DNA of 50,278 bases from Bartonella gabonensis (GTDB taxonomy: Bacteria; Pseudomonadota; Alphaproteobacteria; Rhizobiales; Rhizobiaceae), in the NCBI RefSeq assembly GCF_903679515.1, contig NZ_CAHOYM010000001.1:56194-106471 (forward strand), given 5' to 3'. The notes under the pieces are model-generated. The model was not told the DNA's origin. It did not search any database and was given only the letters and a program-made list of their open reading frames with translations. Position numbers and translations under genes: made by a program. Of this stretch, positions 9,524 through 21,024 are shown in pieces (the stretch's first letter is position 1; each line of letters begins with the position of its first letter).

Positions 9524-11734
9524 ATGAATCCTTGCAATAACATCAAGATTACACCAGAGCTCATTACACAACACGGACTAAAAGAGGATGAATATCAACG
9601 TATCCTAACGTTAATCGGTAGAGAACCAACATTTACTGAACTGGGAATTTTTTCTGCAATGTGGAATGAACATTGTTCCTATAAATCCTCTAAAAAGTGG
9701 CTCAAAACGCTTCCAACAGAAGGAAAGTGCGTCATTCAAGGTCCTGGTGAAAATGCTGGTGTTATCGATATTGGTGAAGGACAATGTGTGGTTTTCAAAA
9801 TGGAAAGCCATAACCACCCTTCTTATATTGAACCTTATCAAGGGGCGGCAACAGGTGTTGGTGGTATTTTACGTGATGTCTTTACAATGGGCGCTCGTCC
9901 TGTTGCCGCGATGAATGCGTTGCGATTTGGTGCTCCTGATCACCCACGAACACGCCATCTTGTTGCTAGCGTTGTTTCTGGAATAGGTGGTTACAGCAAT
10001 TCTTTTGGTGTTCCAACAGTTGGTGGAGAAGTCAATTTTGATGAGCGTTATAATGGCAATATTCTTGTTAACGCTTTTGTCGCCGGTATTGCAAAGACAG
10101 ACACCCTTTTTTATTCTAAAGCACAAGGCATTGGGCTTCCCGTTGTTTATCTTGGTGCCAAAACAGGGCGAGATGGTGTTGGTGGAGCAACAATGGCTTC
10201 TGCTGAATTTGATGATTCAATCAGTGAAAAACGCTCAACCGTTCAAGTCGGTGATCCTTTTACAGAAAAATGTCTTCTTGAAGCATGTTTAGAGCTCATG
10301 GAACTTGGAGCCGTGGTTGCTATTCAAGATATGGGAGCCGCAGGTCTCACCTCTTCTGCTGTTGAAATGGGTGCAAAAGGAAATCTAGGAATACAGCTTA
10401 ATCTCGATACAGTTCCTGTTCGTGAAGAAAACATGACCGCCTATGAAATGATGCTTTCTGAAAGTCAAGAGCGTATGCTGATGGTTCTTAAACCAGAGCT
10501 AGAAAAGCAAGCAGCAGCAATTTTTCATAAGTGGGGGCTCCATTTTTCCATTATTGGAAAAACAACCGATGATTTACGTTTCCGTGTATTTCATCAAGGA
10601 GAAGAAGTTGTTAATCTTCCCATCAAAAAACTTGGTGATGAAGCGCCTGTTTATGATCGTCCTTGGAGTGAACCTGCAAAAAAAACGCCTCTGAAAGCAG
10701 AAGATGTCATAAAAGTTGAGAATCTTGGTGATACACTTTTAACCTTATTGAATTCTGCTAATCAAAGTTCAAGACGGTGGGTTTATGAACAATATGATAC
10801 TCTTATCCAAGGAAATAGCCTTGTTTGTCCAGGAAGTGACGCAGGTGTTATCCGCGTAAGCAATAAGAGTAAACGAGCCCTTGCTTTTTCTTCTGATGTA
10901 ACACCTCGCTATTGTGAAGCAGACCCTTATGAGGGAGGAAAACAAGCTGTCGCAGAATGCTGGAGAAATATTAACACGACAGGTGCAATACCACTGGCTG
11001 CGACAGATAATCTCAATTTTGGAAACCCTGAAAAACCTGAAATTATGGGACAACTGGTTTTAGCGATTAAAGGCATCGGAGAAGCCTGCAGAATCCTCGA
11101 CTTTCCTATCGTTTCAGGCAATGTTTCTCTTTACAACGAAACAAATGGGGAAGCTATTCTTCCTACCCCTACAATTGCTGGTGTAGGCCTTCTGAGTGAT
11201 TGGTCAAAAATGGTAACAATAAGTGGTATGCAAAATGGAGATCGTATCATTTTAGTAGGAGATTGCGGCTCTCATTTAGGACAATCAATCTATGCACGTG
11301 ACATTTTAAATATTGATGCAGGTGCGCCTCCCCCTGTAGACTTGCAACTTGAGAAAAAGCATGGTCAATTTGTCCGAGATGTCATTCACAACGGTTTTGT
11401 TCATGCCGCTCATGACATTTCTGATGGAGGACTAGCGATTGCACTTGCAGAAATGGTCATTAAAGCCGGTAAAGGAATCAAGGTAAAATTAAGCAATAAA
11501 TCTCCCCACCATGCAGAGCTTTTTGGAGAAGACCAAGGACGTTATCTTTTAGCCATCAAACCTGATGCTCTCAACAGTCTTAAAGAGCATGCACAAACCC
11601 ATGACGTTTCTTTAATAGAGCTAGGTCAAGTTGAGGGAGATTCCCTTAATATAGATGGAATATTCACACTTTCAGTAGAAAGTCTTACACAAGCCTATGA
11701 GAATTGGTTTCCACAATTTATGGGTGAAGAGTAA
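9524..11734 (+). CDS. purL: FGAM synthase subunit PurL (small type)
   Basis: ATP-dependent synthetase subunit turning FGAR into FGAM with ammonia from PurQ. At 736 residues it is the short PurL that needs PurS and PurQ. It has the two AIRS-like halves: [15 protein letters not shown] near residue 45, the nucleotide-binding [23 protein letters not shown]-type region near 90-115, [15 protein letters not shown] near 270, and the second half with [30 protein letters not shown], and [15 protein letters not shown] near 630. The ATG 9524 start agrees with the homologous N-terminus. bolA follows 57 bp downstream on the same strand. Confidence 0.97.
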   Translation: MNPCNNIKITPELITQHGLKEDEYQRILTLIGREPTFTELGIFSAMWNEHCSYKSSKKWLKTLPTEGKCVIQGPGENAGVIDIGEGQCVVFKMESHNHPSYIEPYQGAATGVGGILRDVFTMGARPVAAMNALRFGAPDHPRTRHLVASVVSGIGGYSNSFGVPTVGGEVNFDERYNGNILVNAFVAGIAKTDTLFYSKAQGIGLPVVYLGAKTGRDGVGGATMASAEFDDSISEKRSTVQVGDPFTEKCLLEACLELMELGAVVAIQDMGAAGLTSSAVEMGAKGNLGIQLNLDTVPVREENMTAYEMMLSESQERMLMVLKPELEKQAAAIFHKWGLHFSIIGKTTDDLRFRVFHQGEEVVNLPIKKLGDEAPVYDRPWSEPAKKTPLKAEDVIKVENLGDTLLTLLNSANQSSRRWVYEQYDTLIQGNSLVCPGSDAGVIRVSNKSKRALAFSSDVTPRYCEADPYEGGKQAVAECWRNINTTGAIPLAATDNLNFGNPEKPEIMGQLVLAIKGIGEACRILDFPIVSGNVSLYNETNGEAILPTPTIAGVGLLSDWSKMVTISGMQNGDRIILVGDCGSHLGQSIYARDILNIDAGAPPPVDLQLEKKHGQFVRDVIHNGFVHAAHDISDGGLAIALAEMVIKAGKGIKVKLSNKSPHHAELFGEDQGRYLLAIKPDALNSLKEHAQTHDVSLIELGQVEGDSLNIDGIFTLSVESLTQAYENWFPQFMGEE

Positions 11735-11791
11735 AAAATTATTTTTTCTCTTACACAACTCTTACGAAAAAATGAACGACATAGGAGAATA

Positions 11792-12028
11792 ATGATGGCA
11801 ATGAGAGCCCATGAAATTGAAAAACTTATTCGTGAAGGTATTCCTGATGCTACTGTAACAATTCGTGATCTTGCTGGTGATGGAGAACATTACGCTGCAG
11901 AAGTTATTTCTGAAAGTTTTCGGGGTAAAACCCGTGTTCAGCAACATAAAATGGTCTATGATGCTCTTAAAGGTAATATGGGAAATGACCTTCACGCCTT
12001 AATGTTACAAACAAATATCCCAAAATAG
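11792..12028 (+). CDS. BolA-family protein
   Basis: A 78-residue BolA/IbaG-type protein. These proteins form [2Fe-2S]-bridged or apo heterodimers with CGFS glutaredoxins and take part in iron-sulfur trafficking or iron sensing. Visible marks are the N-terminal helix HEIEKLIREGIPDA, the strand VTIRDLAGDGEHYAAEVIS, SFRGKTRVQQHKMVY with the conserved C-terminal His, and the final ALMLQT. AGGAG lies upstream; the two tandem ATGs (11792, 11795) are equally possible starts. The gene sits directly before grxD, the expected partner. Confidence 0.93.
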   Translation: MMAMRAHEIEKLIREGIPDATVTIRDLAGDGEHYAAEVISESFRGKTRVQQHKMVYDALKGNMGNDLHALMLQTNIPK

Positions 12029-12126
12029 TCTAAACTTTCCTCTTGCATTCATTCATTCAATAAGATTAAAAAATAGTGCGAATATAATTACACACTTATA
12101 AAAATCTAAAATATAGAGGGATAAAA

Positions 12127-12459
12127 ATGACCACTGTTCATGATTTTATTGACAACGAGATTAAAACAAACGACGTCATTTTATTCATGAAAGGAACACC
12201 TGAGGCTCCACAATGTGGTTTTTCAGGACAAGTTGTTCAAATCCTTGATTATTTAGGATTGAATTATAAAGGGATTAATATTCTAACTTCTAACGAATTA
12301 CGTCAAGGGATCAAAGAATACTCAAATTGGCCAACAATACCACAGCTTTATATCAAAGGTGAATTTATTGGAGGGTGTGATATTGTTAAGGAAATGTTTC
12401 AAAACAATGAGTTACAGAAACTTTTGAAAGAAAAAAATATTCCTTGTAATCAGTCATAG
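12127..12459 (+). CDS. grxD: Monothiol glutaredoxin (Grx4 type)
   Basis: A 110-residue single-domain CGFS glutaredoxin, which carries [2Fe-2S] clusters with glutathione and hands them to acceptors, often with BolA. The sequence shows FMKGTPEAPQCGFS with Cys30, the cis-Pro segment WPTIPQLYIKGEFIGGCDI, and the C-terminal helix. GAGGG precedes ATG 12127. It lies 98 bp after bolA on the same strand, which supports a BolA-Grx functional unit. The symbol follows common usage in related genomes. Confidence 0.95.
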   Translation: MTTVHDFIDNEIKTNDVILFMKGTPEAPQCGFSGQVVQILDYLGLNYKGINILTSNELRQGIKEYSNWPTIPQLYIKGEFIGGCDIVKEMFQNNELQKLLKEKNIPCNQS

Positions 12460-12531
12460 GTATCTTTCATTTTATTCAGACTCTTAAAAAAGAGCTGTTT
12501 TCAGACGAGATTTTTATTTCAGGGATGCCAT

Positions 12532-13788
12532 ATGTCATACTCAGTTGTTGAACAAGCGCACAGTGATTCGATTAAGAAAAAAATTGGCTATAAAGAATTT
12601 GTTATTCTTATTGCTTCACTCATGGCCATTAACGCTATAGCTGTAGATATTATGTTACCAGCTATGCCCAATATTTTGGGAGGCTTAAATGTTCTCAACG
12701 AAAATGACCAACATTATATCATTTCAAGTTATCTTATTAGCTATGGTATTTCTCAAATATTTTTTGGTCCAATAAGCGATCGATATGGGCGACGGAAACT
12801 TATGCTTATTGGGCTTGCTTTTTATTCATTTACGGCAATTGGCTGTGCCTTTGTAACTGATTTTTCTCTCTTGCTTATTTTGCGTGTCTTACAAGGCATT
12901 GGAGGAGCTTCTATGCGCGTTCTTACGGTTTCTGTCGTTCGTGATCTCTACAGTGGTCGAAAAATGGCAGAGGTTATGTCTATTGTTATGATGGTTTTTC
13001 TTGTTGCCCCCATGATTGGCCCTGCAACAGGACAGATCATCTTGCTGCTCGGACATTGGCAATTTATTTTTGTGTTTATGGCAATGATTGGTTTTGGGCT
13101 AATGACTTGGATTCTATTTCGCTTGCCTGAAACTCTTCATGAACAACGCCCTCTTTCCTTTTCTTCCATTAAACACAATTTACGGATTGTTGTGACAAAT
13201 CGTACAACACTTTCCTACACACTTGCAACATCCATCATTTTAGGCTGCATTTTTATTGCTGTTAATACATCACAACAAACCTATGAAGGAATTTATAACT
13301 TAGGCTTTTGGTTTCCGATAGCATTTGCCATCGGTGCTGCATTTCAGGCTTTTTCATCATTCATGAATTCTAAACTTGTCGGACGTCTTGGAATGCGGCG
13401 TATTGCACATACTATGCTTTTGCTCTTTTGTGCTACTTCATGTATTTGGTTTATTGGATCCGTTTTAGCTGGTGGTGTTCTCCCTTTCCCTTTTTATATG
13501 ACGTTATATTGTATATTAATGTTTACCTGCGGTGGTATAATGGCCAATTTCAATACACTCGCTTTAGAATCTGTGGGGGAAATTGCTGGAACAGCCTCTT
13601 CTGTCTCCGGCTTTCTCCAAACATCTATCGGTGCAGGACTGAGCTTTCTTATTGCCCAACAATTTGATGAGACAACCATCCCAAACTCAGCAGGATTTTT
13701 CTTTCTAAGTCTCGTTGCCATTCTTCTTGTCTTGTGGGCTGAACGCGGTCATCTCTTTAGGCAATATCATCATAATTCTAACGAATAA
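12532..13788 (+). CDS. Bcr/CflA-type multidrug MFS transporter
   Basis: A 418-residue inner-membrane transporter with about 12 hydrophobic helices. It belongs to the major facilitator superfamily, drug:proton antiporter DHA1 Bcr/CflA group. The N-terminal helix carries AVDIMLPAMP. The loop between helices 2 and 3 has the MFS motif GPISDRYGRRKLML, and helix 5 has the antiporter motif ending in APMIGPATGQ. AGGGA lies upstream of ATG 12532. The exported compound cannot be predicted. It has the same strand as bolA-grxD but no clear functional link to them. Confidence 0.88.
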   Translation: MSYSVVEQAHSDSIKKKIGYKEFVILIASLMAINAIAVDIMLPAMPNILGGLNVLNENDQHYIISSYLISYGISQIFFGPISDRYGRRKLMLIGLAFYSFTAIGCAFVTDFSLLLILRVLQGIGGASMRVLTVSVVRDLYSGRKMAEVMSIVMMVFLVAPMIGPATGQIILLLGHWQFIFVFMAMIGFGLMTWILFRLPETLHEQRPLSFSSIKHNLRIVVTNRTTLSYTLATSIILGCIFIAVNTSQQTYEGIYNLGFWFPIAFAIGAAFQAFSSFMNSKLVGRLGMRRIAHTMLLLFCATSCIWFIGSVLAGGVLPFPFYMTLYCILMFTCGGIMANFNTLALESVGEIAGTASSVSGFLQTSIGAGLSFLIAQQFDETTIPNSAGFFFLSLVAILLVLWAERGHLFRQYHHNSNE

Positions 13789-14315
13789 ACATACTTAAAA
13801 GAAGATTAATAACATCTCTCTTGAATAAGAGAGATATGCCTATTACACAAAACAGAATACCTCACAATAGGACACTCGTGTATTAAACATTCACACATTT
13901 ATTTTAAAGATACACCTTATCAAAGCATCAAATCATTTCACAGCAACACCTATGAATAATATAAAACCATTCTATCATCCTCACACTTATGAAGCGTGCA
14001 AACCTATTGTATTTATATTTCTCTGTTCCCAATGTTATGACAGCTCTTGGCACTTGAGACAAGCTCATAAAAGACATTTTTAATTTTTTTCTTTATAAAT
14101 TTCTATCTACAACACCGACCTACTGTGATGTACACAAGCAGATCATTTTGATTGTTTTAACATGAACAAGGTCGAAATAAGAAAATCTATGAATATTATA
14201 GTCTCTTATTTAACATAATAAGATATTATTATAAATCAATATGTTATCGTATAATAAAACACATAAGCATTTCTTTTTACGATTTTATATGCTTGAAATA
14301 AAAATGTTCTATTAT
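13789..14315. other. Spacer between the MFS gene and parC
   Basis: AT-rich spacer between convergent genes. Apart from the hairpin at 13814-13835 I see no conserved element. A 49-codon minus-strand ORF (13928-14077) has no ribosome site or recognisable motif. Confidence 0.4.
13814..13835. terminator. Hairpin after the MFS transporter gene
   Basis: The perfect 9-bp stem ATCTCTCTT / AAGAGAGAT with a GAAT loop starts 26 bp after the MFS stop. No T-run follows, so termination is likely but not certain. Confidence 0.5.
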
Positions 14316-16553
14316 TTAGTTGATAAATTTTCCTGATTTTGGAAATCCTTTTGGAACCAGACGCCCGACACCCGCACGCATTCCCATCCATTCAATAAGC
14401 CCCTCAGCTTGACGGTTAAAGATTCGTTCAGCTGTGTCTTGCCAACTTAAGCCTCCTGATAAATTAAAAGTCTTAACATCAACAATACCACCCTCTTTGT
14501 AACGTTGTAACCGGACTCCTTTACCACGATTCATTTCAGGTATTTGTTCAATAGAAAAAATAAGCATTTTGCGGTTTTCGCCCACCACGGCAACATAATC
14601 ACCATTGACCGGAACACAAAGCTTTACCTTATCAGGAGATTTCACATTCATCACTTGCTTTCCTTTTCGTGTATTGGCAATCACTTCTGTAGCAGGAACG
14701 ATAAAGCCATTTCCGTAATATGAAACCAAGAGTAATTTTTCTTCTGCATGATGCACAAAAGCTGTAAGAACGTCATGCTCATCATCCATATCAACTAAAA
14801 GACGAACGGGCTCACCTTGTCCTCGTCCTCCAGGCAAACTATTTGCACTAAGTGTAAAAAACTTTCCACCCGTACTTATCAGCACAATCTTGTCTGTCGT
14901 AAATGCCGGAAATGCTAACTTTAAACTGTCTCCTTCCTTAAAAGAAAGCGCTTTGTAATCGTTCAAATGTCCCTTCAAAGCACGCATCCATCCCTTTTCA
15001 GAAATAACAACAGTAATCGGTTCTTTTTCGATCATTGCTTGTTGAATATCGTCAAGATCATGTCTTGGCGCTTCTTCAAATGTCGTACGCCTTTTCCCTA
15101 AGGGCGTTTCAGGACTAAAAGTGTTGCGAACTTTTTTAATTTCTTCTGAAATTATTTTCCATTGTTTTATAGGAGAATCTAACAAATTCTGTAGTTTTTC
15201 TTTTTCAGTTTTAAGTTTTTCAAATTCCTTACGAATTTCAAATTCTTCAAGCTTTCGTAAAGAACGCAAGCGCATATTAAGAATAGCTTCAGCTTGTTTT
15301 TCTGTTAATTCAAAACGCTTAATTAGCTTCTTTTTCGGTTCATCCTCTTCACGAATAATATGAATGACCTCATCCAAATTTAAATAGGCAATGAGATACC
15401 CATGAAGAATTTCCAATCGGCCATCAATTTGATCAAGCCGATAATGAGAACGTCGAATAAGAACTTCTTGACGATGTTCAAGCCATTGCTGCAAACTTTC
15501 TCGCAGAGAGAGGACATTCGGTCTTTTCCCCAAAGATAAAACATTAAGATTAAGAGGAAATCTTATTTCAAAATCAGTCAATTTAAAAAGAGATTCCATA
15601 AGAAGTTCAGGATCAACCGACCGATTTTTAGGAACAAGCACAATGCGGATATCTTCTGCTGATTCATCTTGAATATCCTCAAGCATTGGTAAGCGCCGCG
15701 CCAGTAACAATTCCGCAGTTTTTTCAATAAGGCGTGACTTTTGAACTTGGTAGGGAATTTCAGTCACAACAATCACATAAGTACCACGGCTACCTGTTTC
15801 CTGATGCCAACGTGAGCGCAATCGGAAAAAACCTCGCCCGATACGATAAGACTCCTCAATACTCTTTTTAGGCTCAATTAAAATGCCCCCTGTCGGAAAA
15901 TCAGGTCCCAGCACAAATTGATTTAAATCTTCATCACGCGTATCAGGGTGTGCAATCAAATGCAGCGCCGCATCACAGAGCTCAGCAACATTATGGGGAG
16001 GAATAGATGTTGCCATACCAACAGCAATGCCAGAGGAACCATTGGCTAAAAGATTAGGGAAAGCACCTGGTAGAACAACAGGTTCTTCATCTTCTTCATT
16101 ATAGGTCAAACGAAAATCAATAGCATTTTCGTTAATTCCCTCAAGTAACAACGCAGCCACTTCTGTCATCCGTGCTTCCGTATAACGCATAGCCGCAGCA
16201 TTATCACCATCAATATTACCAAAATTGCCTTGTCCATCAATCAACGGATAACGAACTGCAAAACTTTGAGCCAAACGCACCAAAGCATCATAAATAGATG
16301 CATCCCCATGAGGATGAAATTTTCCCATGACATCACCGACAATCCGCGCACATTTCGCATAAGACTGTCCAGGGTTCAGTTTGAGAAGACGCATCGCATG
16401 AACAATCCGCCGATGGACAGGTTTCAATCCATCACGCACATCAGGCAAAGCACGATGCGTAATCGTAGAAAGCGCATAAGCCAAATAGCGTTCCTGTAAA
16501 GCCGAACGCAACTCTATTGGCTCAATATATTCTTTATCAAAAGGTAAATTCAT
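14316..16553 (-). CDS. parC: DNA topoisomerase IV subunit A
   Basis: Breakage-reunion subunit of topoisomerase IV, which decatenates daughter chromosomes together with ParE. It is 745 residues, with the winged-helix/tower core and the C-terminal beta-pinwheel. The N-terminal [15 protein letters not shown] and the catalytic Tyr124 in [10 protein letters not shown] are clear. The features that favour ParC over GyrA are the short C-terminal domain and the lack of a GyrA box (no QRRGGKG-type motif found). The quinolone region reads [10 protein letters not shown]: Ala85 occupies the position of E. coli ParC Ser80 and Asp89 that of Glu84. parE is not in the window. Confidence 0.93.
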   Translation of the reverse strand: MNLPFDKEYIEPIELRSALQERYLAYALSTITHRALPDVRDGLKPVHRRIVHAMRLLKLNPGQSYAKCARIVGDVMGKFHPHGDASIYDALVRLAQSFAVRYPLIDGQGNFGNIDGDNAAAMRYTEARMTEVAALLLEGINENAIDFRLTYNEEDEEPVVLPGAFPNLLANGSSGIAVGMATSIPPHNVAELCDAALHLIAHPDTRDEDLNQFVLGPDFPTGGILIEPKKSIEESYRIGRGFFRLRSRWHQETGSRGTYVIVVTEIPYQVQKSRLIEKTAELLLARRLPMLEDIQDESAEDIRIVLVPKNRSVDPELLMESLFKLTDFEIRFPLNLNVLSLGKRPNVLSLRESLQQWLEHRQEVLIRRSHYRLDQIDGRLEILHGYLIAYLNLDEVIHIIREEDEPKKKLIKRFELTEKQAEAILNMRLRSLRKLEEFEIRKEFEKLKTEKEKLQNLLDSPIKQWKIISEEIKKVRNTFSPETPLGKRRTTFEEAPRHDLDDIQQAMIEKEPITVVISEKGWMRALKGHLNDYKALSFKEGDSLKLAFPAFTTDKIVLISTGGKFFTLSANSLPGGRGQGEPVRLLVDMDDEHDVLTAFVHHAEEKLLLVSYYGNGFIVPATEVIANTRKGKQVMNVKSPDKVKLCVPVNGDYVAVVGENRKMLIFSIEQIPEMNRGKGVRLQRYKEGGIVDVKTFNLSGGLSWQDTAERIFNRQAEGLIEWMGMRAGVGRLVPKGFPKSGKFIN

Positions 16554-17651
16554 TTTATCAAACAGAGTATTAGAACAAAAATTCCCACAATAATAAGAAA
16601 TTACTGTGTAGGATTTATTTAATGCAAATTTTTATGAGTAAACTTTTTTATTAAAAGACAACTACATAAAAATAAACGTTGTAATTAGAACATGAACAGA
16701 AAATTATATCAATTTGAAAAATTTATATATGTCTCTTTCCTCTTATTCTAAACAATATATGAAAATATTTAATACATTATCGAAAACTTCTTTCAATATC
16801 CTCTTTAAGAGTTAAAAAACAATGCTCTTATTAGCTAATACATCTAAGCAAACTGGAGTCATGGCATAACTTTTAAAAATGATGTGAAATAAATTTTTAT
16901 AGTCTCTCCAACAACAATTTCCCCCCTAAATATATTTTTAAATGCAGATTATTCTAAACAAAAATCTTATTAAAAGCTTTGCTAAATCGGACGATATAAT
17001 TTAATGGCTCACAAAGAGTCATTTCGCTCCTTTTGAGAATGATAAAAGTGCCTTTCAAACACCATCTTTATTATAAAGATAATTGTATAATAACTCCATC
17101 CAGTTTTTCTATAAAAAACTTAAAAAATATTCAGAGCTTATAGAGATTCCCAAGGTTAAGTCCATAGGATGCAGAAACGCATTATTAGTATAAACACGAA
17201 GAGACATAATTATCTTTTACAATATTATAAAACTTCAAAAAATATAAATAATACATTGATATATAAAAATAATTCATTCATTGTATTCTAAAGTTTTCTC
17301 ATTTCCAATTTATTCATGATAAATTCAATCACAATCATTTTCCTGTTTATCACAAAAGGAAGAACCACTATCCAAGTAAGGAATAAAAATACTGAAACCA
17401 TTTGCATACAAAAACTGTCAGCAACATTAAAACCTAGAAAGTAGAATGACGACTTACCCTTTATTCAATAAAGATTGTGCGGTACAATAGTTTTTATACC
17501 ACTCATGAGGTTTTTAGTTATACCCTTCACGAGCCCTCGTACATCATAAAACAAGATCAACTGCATCGAGAGATATTTCTTTAGAAACGCTGTCCCTTGA
17601 AAAATTAATCCAATAGCATTCTTTTTGCCTCTCTAAATCCATAAATCAACC
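16554..17651. other. 1.1 kb non-coding spacer between aspS and parC
   Basis: AT-rich stretch with no plausible gene on either strand. Short open frames lack ribosome sites and motifs. A small hairpin at 17004-17022 (ATGGCTC / GAGTCAT, one G-U pair) is followed by a weakly T-rich stretch. It is probably eroded former coding DNA or spacer; an RNA gene cannot be excluded. Confidence 0.4.
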
Positions 17652-19445
17652 TTATGAATTGTTTTTGTGAGGAGCAGCCATGCGGATTCCTAAATCACGT
17701 AATTGCGTGGAAGAAACATCAGACGGAGCACTCATCAAAAGATCAAGTGCCTGTTGATTCATAGGAAATAAAGCAACTTCACGTAAATTTTTAACACCTT
17801 GCAACAGCATAATAATGCGGTCAATTCCCGCAGCCATACCACCATGGGGTGGAGCCCCATAATGGAATGCACGATAAAGACCACCAAAACGATCTTTCAC
17901 AACTTCCTTAGAAAGCCCTACAAGTTCAAAAACTTTAAGCATCATTTCTGGTAAGTGATTACGAATTCCACCAGATGCAATTTCATAACCATTACAAACA
18001 AGATCATATTGAAAAGCTTTAAGTGTAAGAGGGTCTTGACACTCAAGAGCATTTTCTCCCCCTTGAGGCATGGAAAAAGGATTATGTGCAAAATCAATCT
18101 TTTTCTCATCTTCATTCCATTCAAAAAATGGAAAATCAACAATCCACGCTAAAGAGAAACTCTCTCTATCGACAAGGTCTAATTCTTCTCCTACCCGTGT
18201 GCGAGCTGCTCCAGCAAAAGATGCGAATTTTTTGGGATCACCAGCCACAAAAAAACAAGCATCCCCACTTTCAAGACCAAGTTGCATACGAAGCGCTTCC
18301 GTTCGCTGCTCACCAATATTTTTGGCAATAGGCCCTGCTCCTTCAAATTTTCCTTCTTCCTTACGCCAGAAAATATAACCAAGCCCTGGTTGCCCCTCAC
18401 CTTGTGCCCATACATTCATACGATCACAAAAAGCACGACTCCCACCCATTTTAGCCGGAATAGCCCAAACTTGCGCATTCTCATCATTCGCTAAAATCTG
18501 AGCAAAAACTTTGAAACCAGAATTATAAAAATGCTGAGAAACATCTTCCATAATGATCGGATTACGCAGATCAGGCTTATCAGAACCGTATTTCCGCATT
18601 GCTTCATCATAAGAAATGCGAGGAAAGTTTTGTGTCACAGTTTTTCCATTTGCAAATTCTTCAAAAATAGAACGCATAATAGGTTCCATTGTTGCTAAAA
18701 CATCTTCCTGCTCAACAAAACTCATTTCAACATCTAATTGATAAAATTCACCAGGAAGACGATCAGCCCGCGGATCCTCATCTCTAAAACATGGCGCAAT
18801 TTGAAAATAACGATCAAAACCTGACATCATCAACAACTGTTTATATTGCTGTGGTGCTTGCGGAAGTGCATAAAATTTCCCCTGATGAACACGGCTTGGT
18901 ACCAAAAAATCACGCGCCCCTTCTGGTGATGAGGCTGTCAAAAGTGGCGTTGTAAATTCCGTAAAACCATTATTCTGCATAGCCCGTCTCATAGCAGCAA
19001 TAATTTCAGTCCGACGCATGATATTTTTATGCATAGTCTCCCGACGCAAATCAAGAAAACGATATTTTAACCGAATATCTTCTGGATAATCAGGCTCACC
19101 AAAAACTGGTAAAGGAAGCTCTTCAGATTTTGAAAGAATTTCTACCTCTTGTGCAAAAATTTCAATCTCACCTGTTGGAAGCGTTGCATTAATAACCTCA
19201 TCAGAACGTGCACATACCTTCCCATCCACACGAATAACCCATTCAGAACGCACTTTTTCAATAACTTTAAAAGCCGGCGAAGCAGGATCCGCAACAATTT
19301 GTGTGATTCCAAAATGATCACGTAAATCCACAAAAAGAATTCCTCCATGATCACGAACACGATGAACCCATCCCGAAAGACGAACTTGTGTTCCTACATC
19401 ACATCTACGAAGAGCCGCACAATGATGACTGCGATAACGGTGCAT
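17652..19445 (-). CDS. aspS: Aspartyl-tRNA synthetase
   Basis: Class II synthetase charging tRNA with aspartate. The 597-residue bacterial-type enzyme has an N-terminal OB-fold anticodon domain (about 1-105, with [23 protein letters not shown]-like core), motif 1/2 region with [19 protein letters not shown], the GAD insertion between motifs 2 and 3 (about 280-410), and motif 3 [14 protein letters not shown] with the invariant Arg. AAAGG precedes ATG 19445. Whether it also charges tRNA-Asn cannot be told here. It is divergent from rnd. Confidence 0.97.
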   Translation of the reverse strand: MHRYRSHHCAALRRCDVGTQVRLSGWVHRVRDHGGILFVDLRDHFGITQIVADPASPAFKVIEKVRSEWVIRVDGKVCARSDEVINATLPTGEIEIFAQEVEILSKSEELPLPVFGEPDYPEDIRLKYRFLDLRRETMHKNIMRRTEIIAAMRRAMQNNGFTEFTTPLLTASSPEGARDFLVPSRVHQGKFYALPQAPQQYKQLLMMSGFDRYFQIAPCFRDEDPRADRLPGEFYQLDVEMSFVEQEDVLATMEPIMRSIFEEFANGKTVTQNFPRISYDEAMRKYGSDKPDLRNPIIMEDVSQHFYNSGFKVFAQILANDENAQVWAIPAKMGGSRAFCDRMNVWAQGEGQPGLGYIFWRKEEGKFEGAGPIAKNIGEQRTEALRMQLGLESGDACFFVAGDPKKFASFAGAARTRVGEELDLVDRESFSLAWIVDFPFFEWNEDEKKIDFAHNPFSMPQGGENALECQDPLTLKAFQYDLVCNGYEIASGGIRNHLPEMMLKVFELVGLSKEVVKDRFGGLYRAFHYGAPPHGGMAAGIDRIIMLLQGVKNLREVALFPMNQQALDLLMSAPSDVSSTQLRDLGIRMAAPHKNNS

Positions 19446-19577
19446 GTTTTTTGCCTTTGATTATAATATTCACATGCGCTACAAACGCTTTTTAATAACC
19501 ATTTGTCAAGATATGAGAATAAAAACGCAAAAATAAAGTCAATAAAAGACAAATTTAATCTATCGAATTATAATAGA

Positions 19578-20732
19578 ATGATGAATCTTATTACACAAAC
19601 AACAGATCTTGAAATTGCACTTAACGCTCTTTGTACCTCTGATTTTGTAACAGTTGATACTGAGTTTATCCGCGAAACAACTTTTTGGCCTCAACTGTGT
19701 TTAATCCAGCTCGCATCACCAGATGTTACAGCTCTCATTGATCCCATAGCGCCAGATATTGATTTACAACCCTTTTTTGACCTCATGATCAATAAAAAAG
19801 TTGTCAAAGTTTTTCATGCTGCCCGCCAAGATATTGAAACAATTTATCATCTTGGAGGTGTTATTCCTTTCCCTCTCTTCGATACACAAATAGCAGGATC
19901 AATTTGTGGATTTGGTGATTCTATCTCCTATGATCAAATTGTACAACGCTGTACGGGGCATCATATTGATAAATCGTCCCGCTTTACAGACTGGAGTTGT
20001 CGCCCCCTGTCTGAAAAACAGCTGCTCTATGCCCTTGCCGATGTCACTCATCTAAGAGATGTTTACCTCCTCTTAAAAAAAAGGTTAGAAAAAAATCAAC
20101 GTGTTCACTGGATGGATGATGAAATAACAATCCTTTTAAATCCTAAAACTTATGATATGCCTGAAGATGAAGCATGGAAAAAAGTCAAAGGAAAAGTTAA
20201 AAAACCGCGTGAACTTGCTGTATTACAAAAGATAGCAGCTTGGCGTGAACGTGAAGCACGAAAATATAATATGCCCCGTCGCCATATCATAAAAGATGAA
20301 TGTCTTATAGAAATAGCAACCCAACAACCAAAAGATGAATCTGCATTAAAACGGTTGCGCAGTCTCAGTAAAAATTGGGATAAACGCTCAATTGCGCAAT
20401 CATTAATCAAAGCGGTCCATGAAGGTTTAGAGGTCGATCTTTCTACTTTACCGCCCCTTCCTAAACATAATTCACTCAATGATACGACAGTCGCTGTGAT
20501 CGATCTACTTAAAGTTTTATTAAAACTCGTTGCAGCCGAAAATAGCATTACCCCTAAAATTATTGCAACATCCAATGATTTAGAAAAAATCGCTAATGGA
20601 GGAGCAAAGAAAAATATCCCTGCTATGAATGGCTGGCGTTATGAAATATTTGGTCAAAAAGCCGAAAAACTTCTAAAGGGCCAGATAGGTTTTTACTTTA
20701 ACGATGGAAAAATAAACACAAAACAGCTTTAG
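19578..20732 (+). CDS. rnd: Ribonuclease D
   Basis: A 3'-5' exoribonuclease for tRNA 3' maturation. The DEDDy exonuclease residues are visible: Asp27 and Glu29 in VTVDTEF, Asp85 in AARQDIET, and Tyr151/Asp155 in LLYALADVTHL. An HRDC domain follows (about 205-285), then a helical C-terminal part. The product is 384 residues from the ATG pair at 19578/19581. An in-frame TTG at 19503 would add 25 charged residues with no family support. It is divergent from aspS and convergent with ppx. Confidence 0.93.
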   Translation: MMNLITQTTDLEIALNALCTSDFVTVDTEFIRETTFWPQLCLIQLASPDVTALIDPIAPDIDLQPFFDLMINKKVVKVFHAARQDIETIYHLGGVIPFPLFDTQIAGSICGFGDSISYDQIVQRCTGHHIDKSSRFTDWSCRPLSEKQLLYALADVTHLRDVYLLLKKRLEKNQRVHWMDDEITILLNPKTYDMPEDEAWKKVKGKVKKPRELAVLQKIAAWREREARKYNMPRRHIIKDECLIEIATQQPKDESALKRLRSLSKNWDKRSIAQSLIKAVHEGLEVDLSTLPPLPKHNSLNDTTVAVIDLLKVLLKLVAAENSITPKIIATSNDLEKIANGGAKKNIPAMNGWRYEIFGQKAEKLLKGQIGFYFNDGKINTKQL

Positions 20733-21024
20733 TGTAAATTTCTCCCACACTCTAAGATTTTTATAAAACCTTCTCCTAAAAGGAAGCTAATTTTATGTCA
20801 CAATGAGTGGAAAATAAAAAAGAGAAAAATTTTGCAATCGCTCCTTATTAAATCAATTTTATTTGAAATAATTTAAAAAAATCTCTGAGTAAATTTAAAA
20901 CATTCTCATTTAAAAAAAATCCATATCGAAATGTAACAATTAAAAATGAGCGAGCATAGAAACTAAAATAACCAACAATAGCACCATTATAAGGTCTAAA
21001 ACGCAAATAAATGAGCAGGAAGAA

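Noticed and set aside
13928-14077. A 49-codon ATG ORF on the minus strand in the spacer between the MFS gene and parC
   Set aside because: No ribosome site, no recognisable motif, and such lengths are expected by chance.
17004-17022. Hairpin ATGGCTC/GAGTCAT as the terminator of a small RNA
   Set aside because: Only 7 pairs including a G-U, a weak T-run and no upstream promoter that I could see.
17465-17620. A roughly 50-codon open frame on the minus strand just after aspS
   Set aside because: It lacks an early start codon and ribosome site and resembles no family I know; it could be a gene remnant but cannot be supported.
19503-19577. N-terminal extension of ribonuclease D from a TTG codon
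   Set aside because: The added residues are lysine and asparagine rich, without a ribosome site, and the family begins near the ATG pair at 19578.
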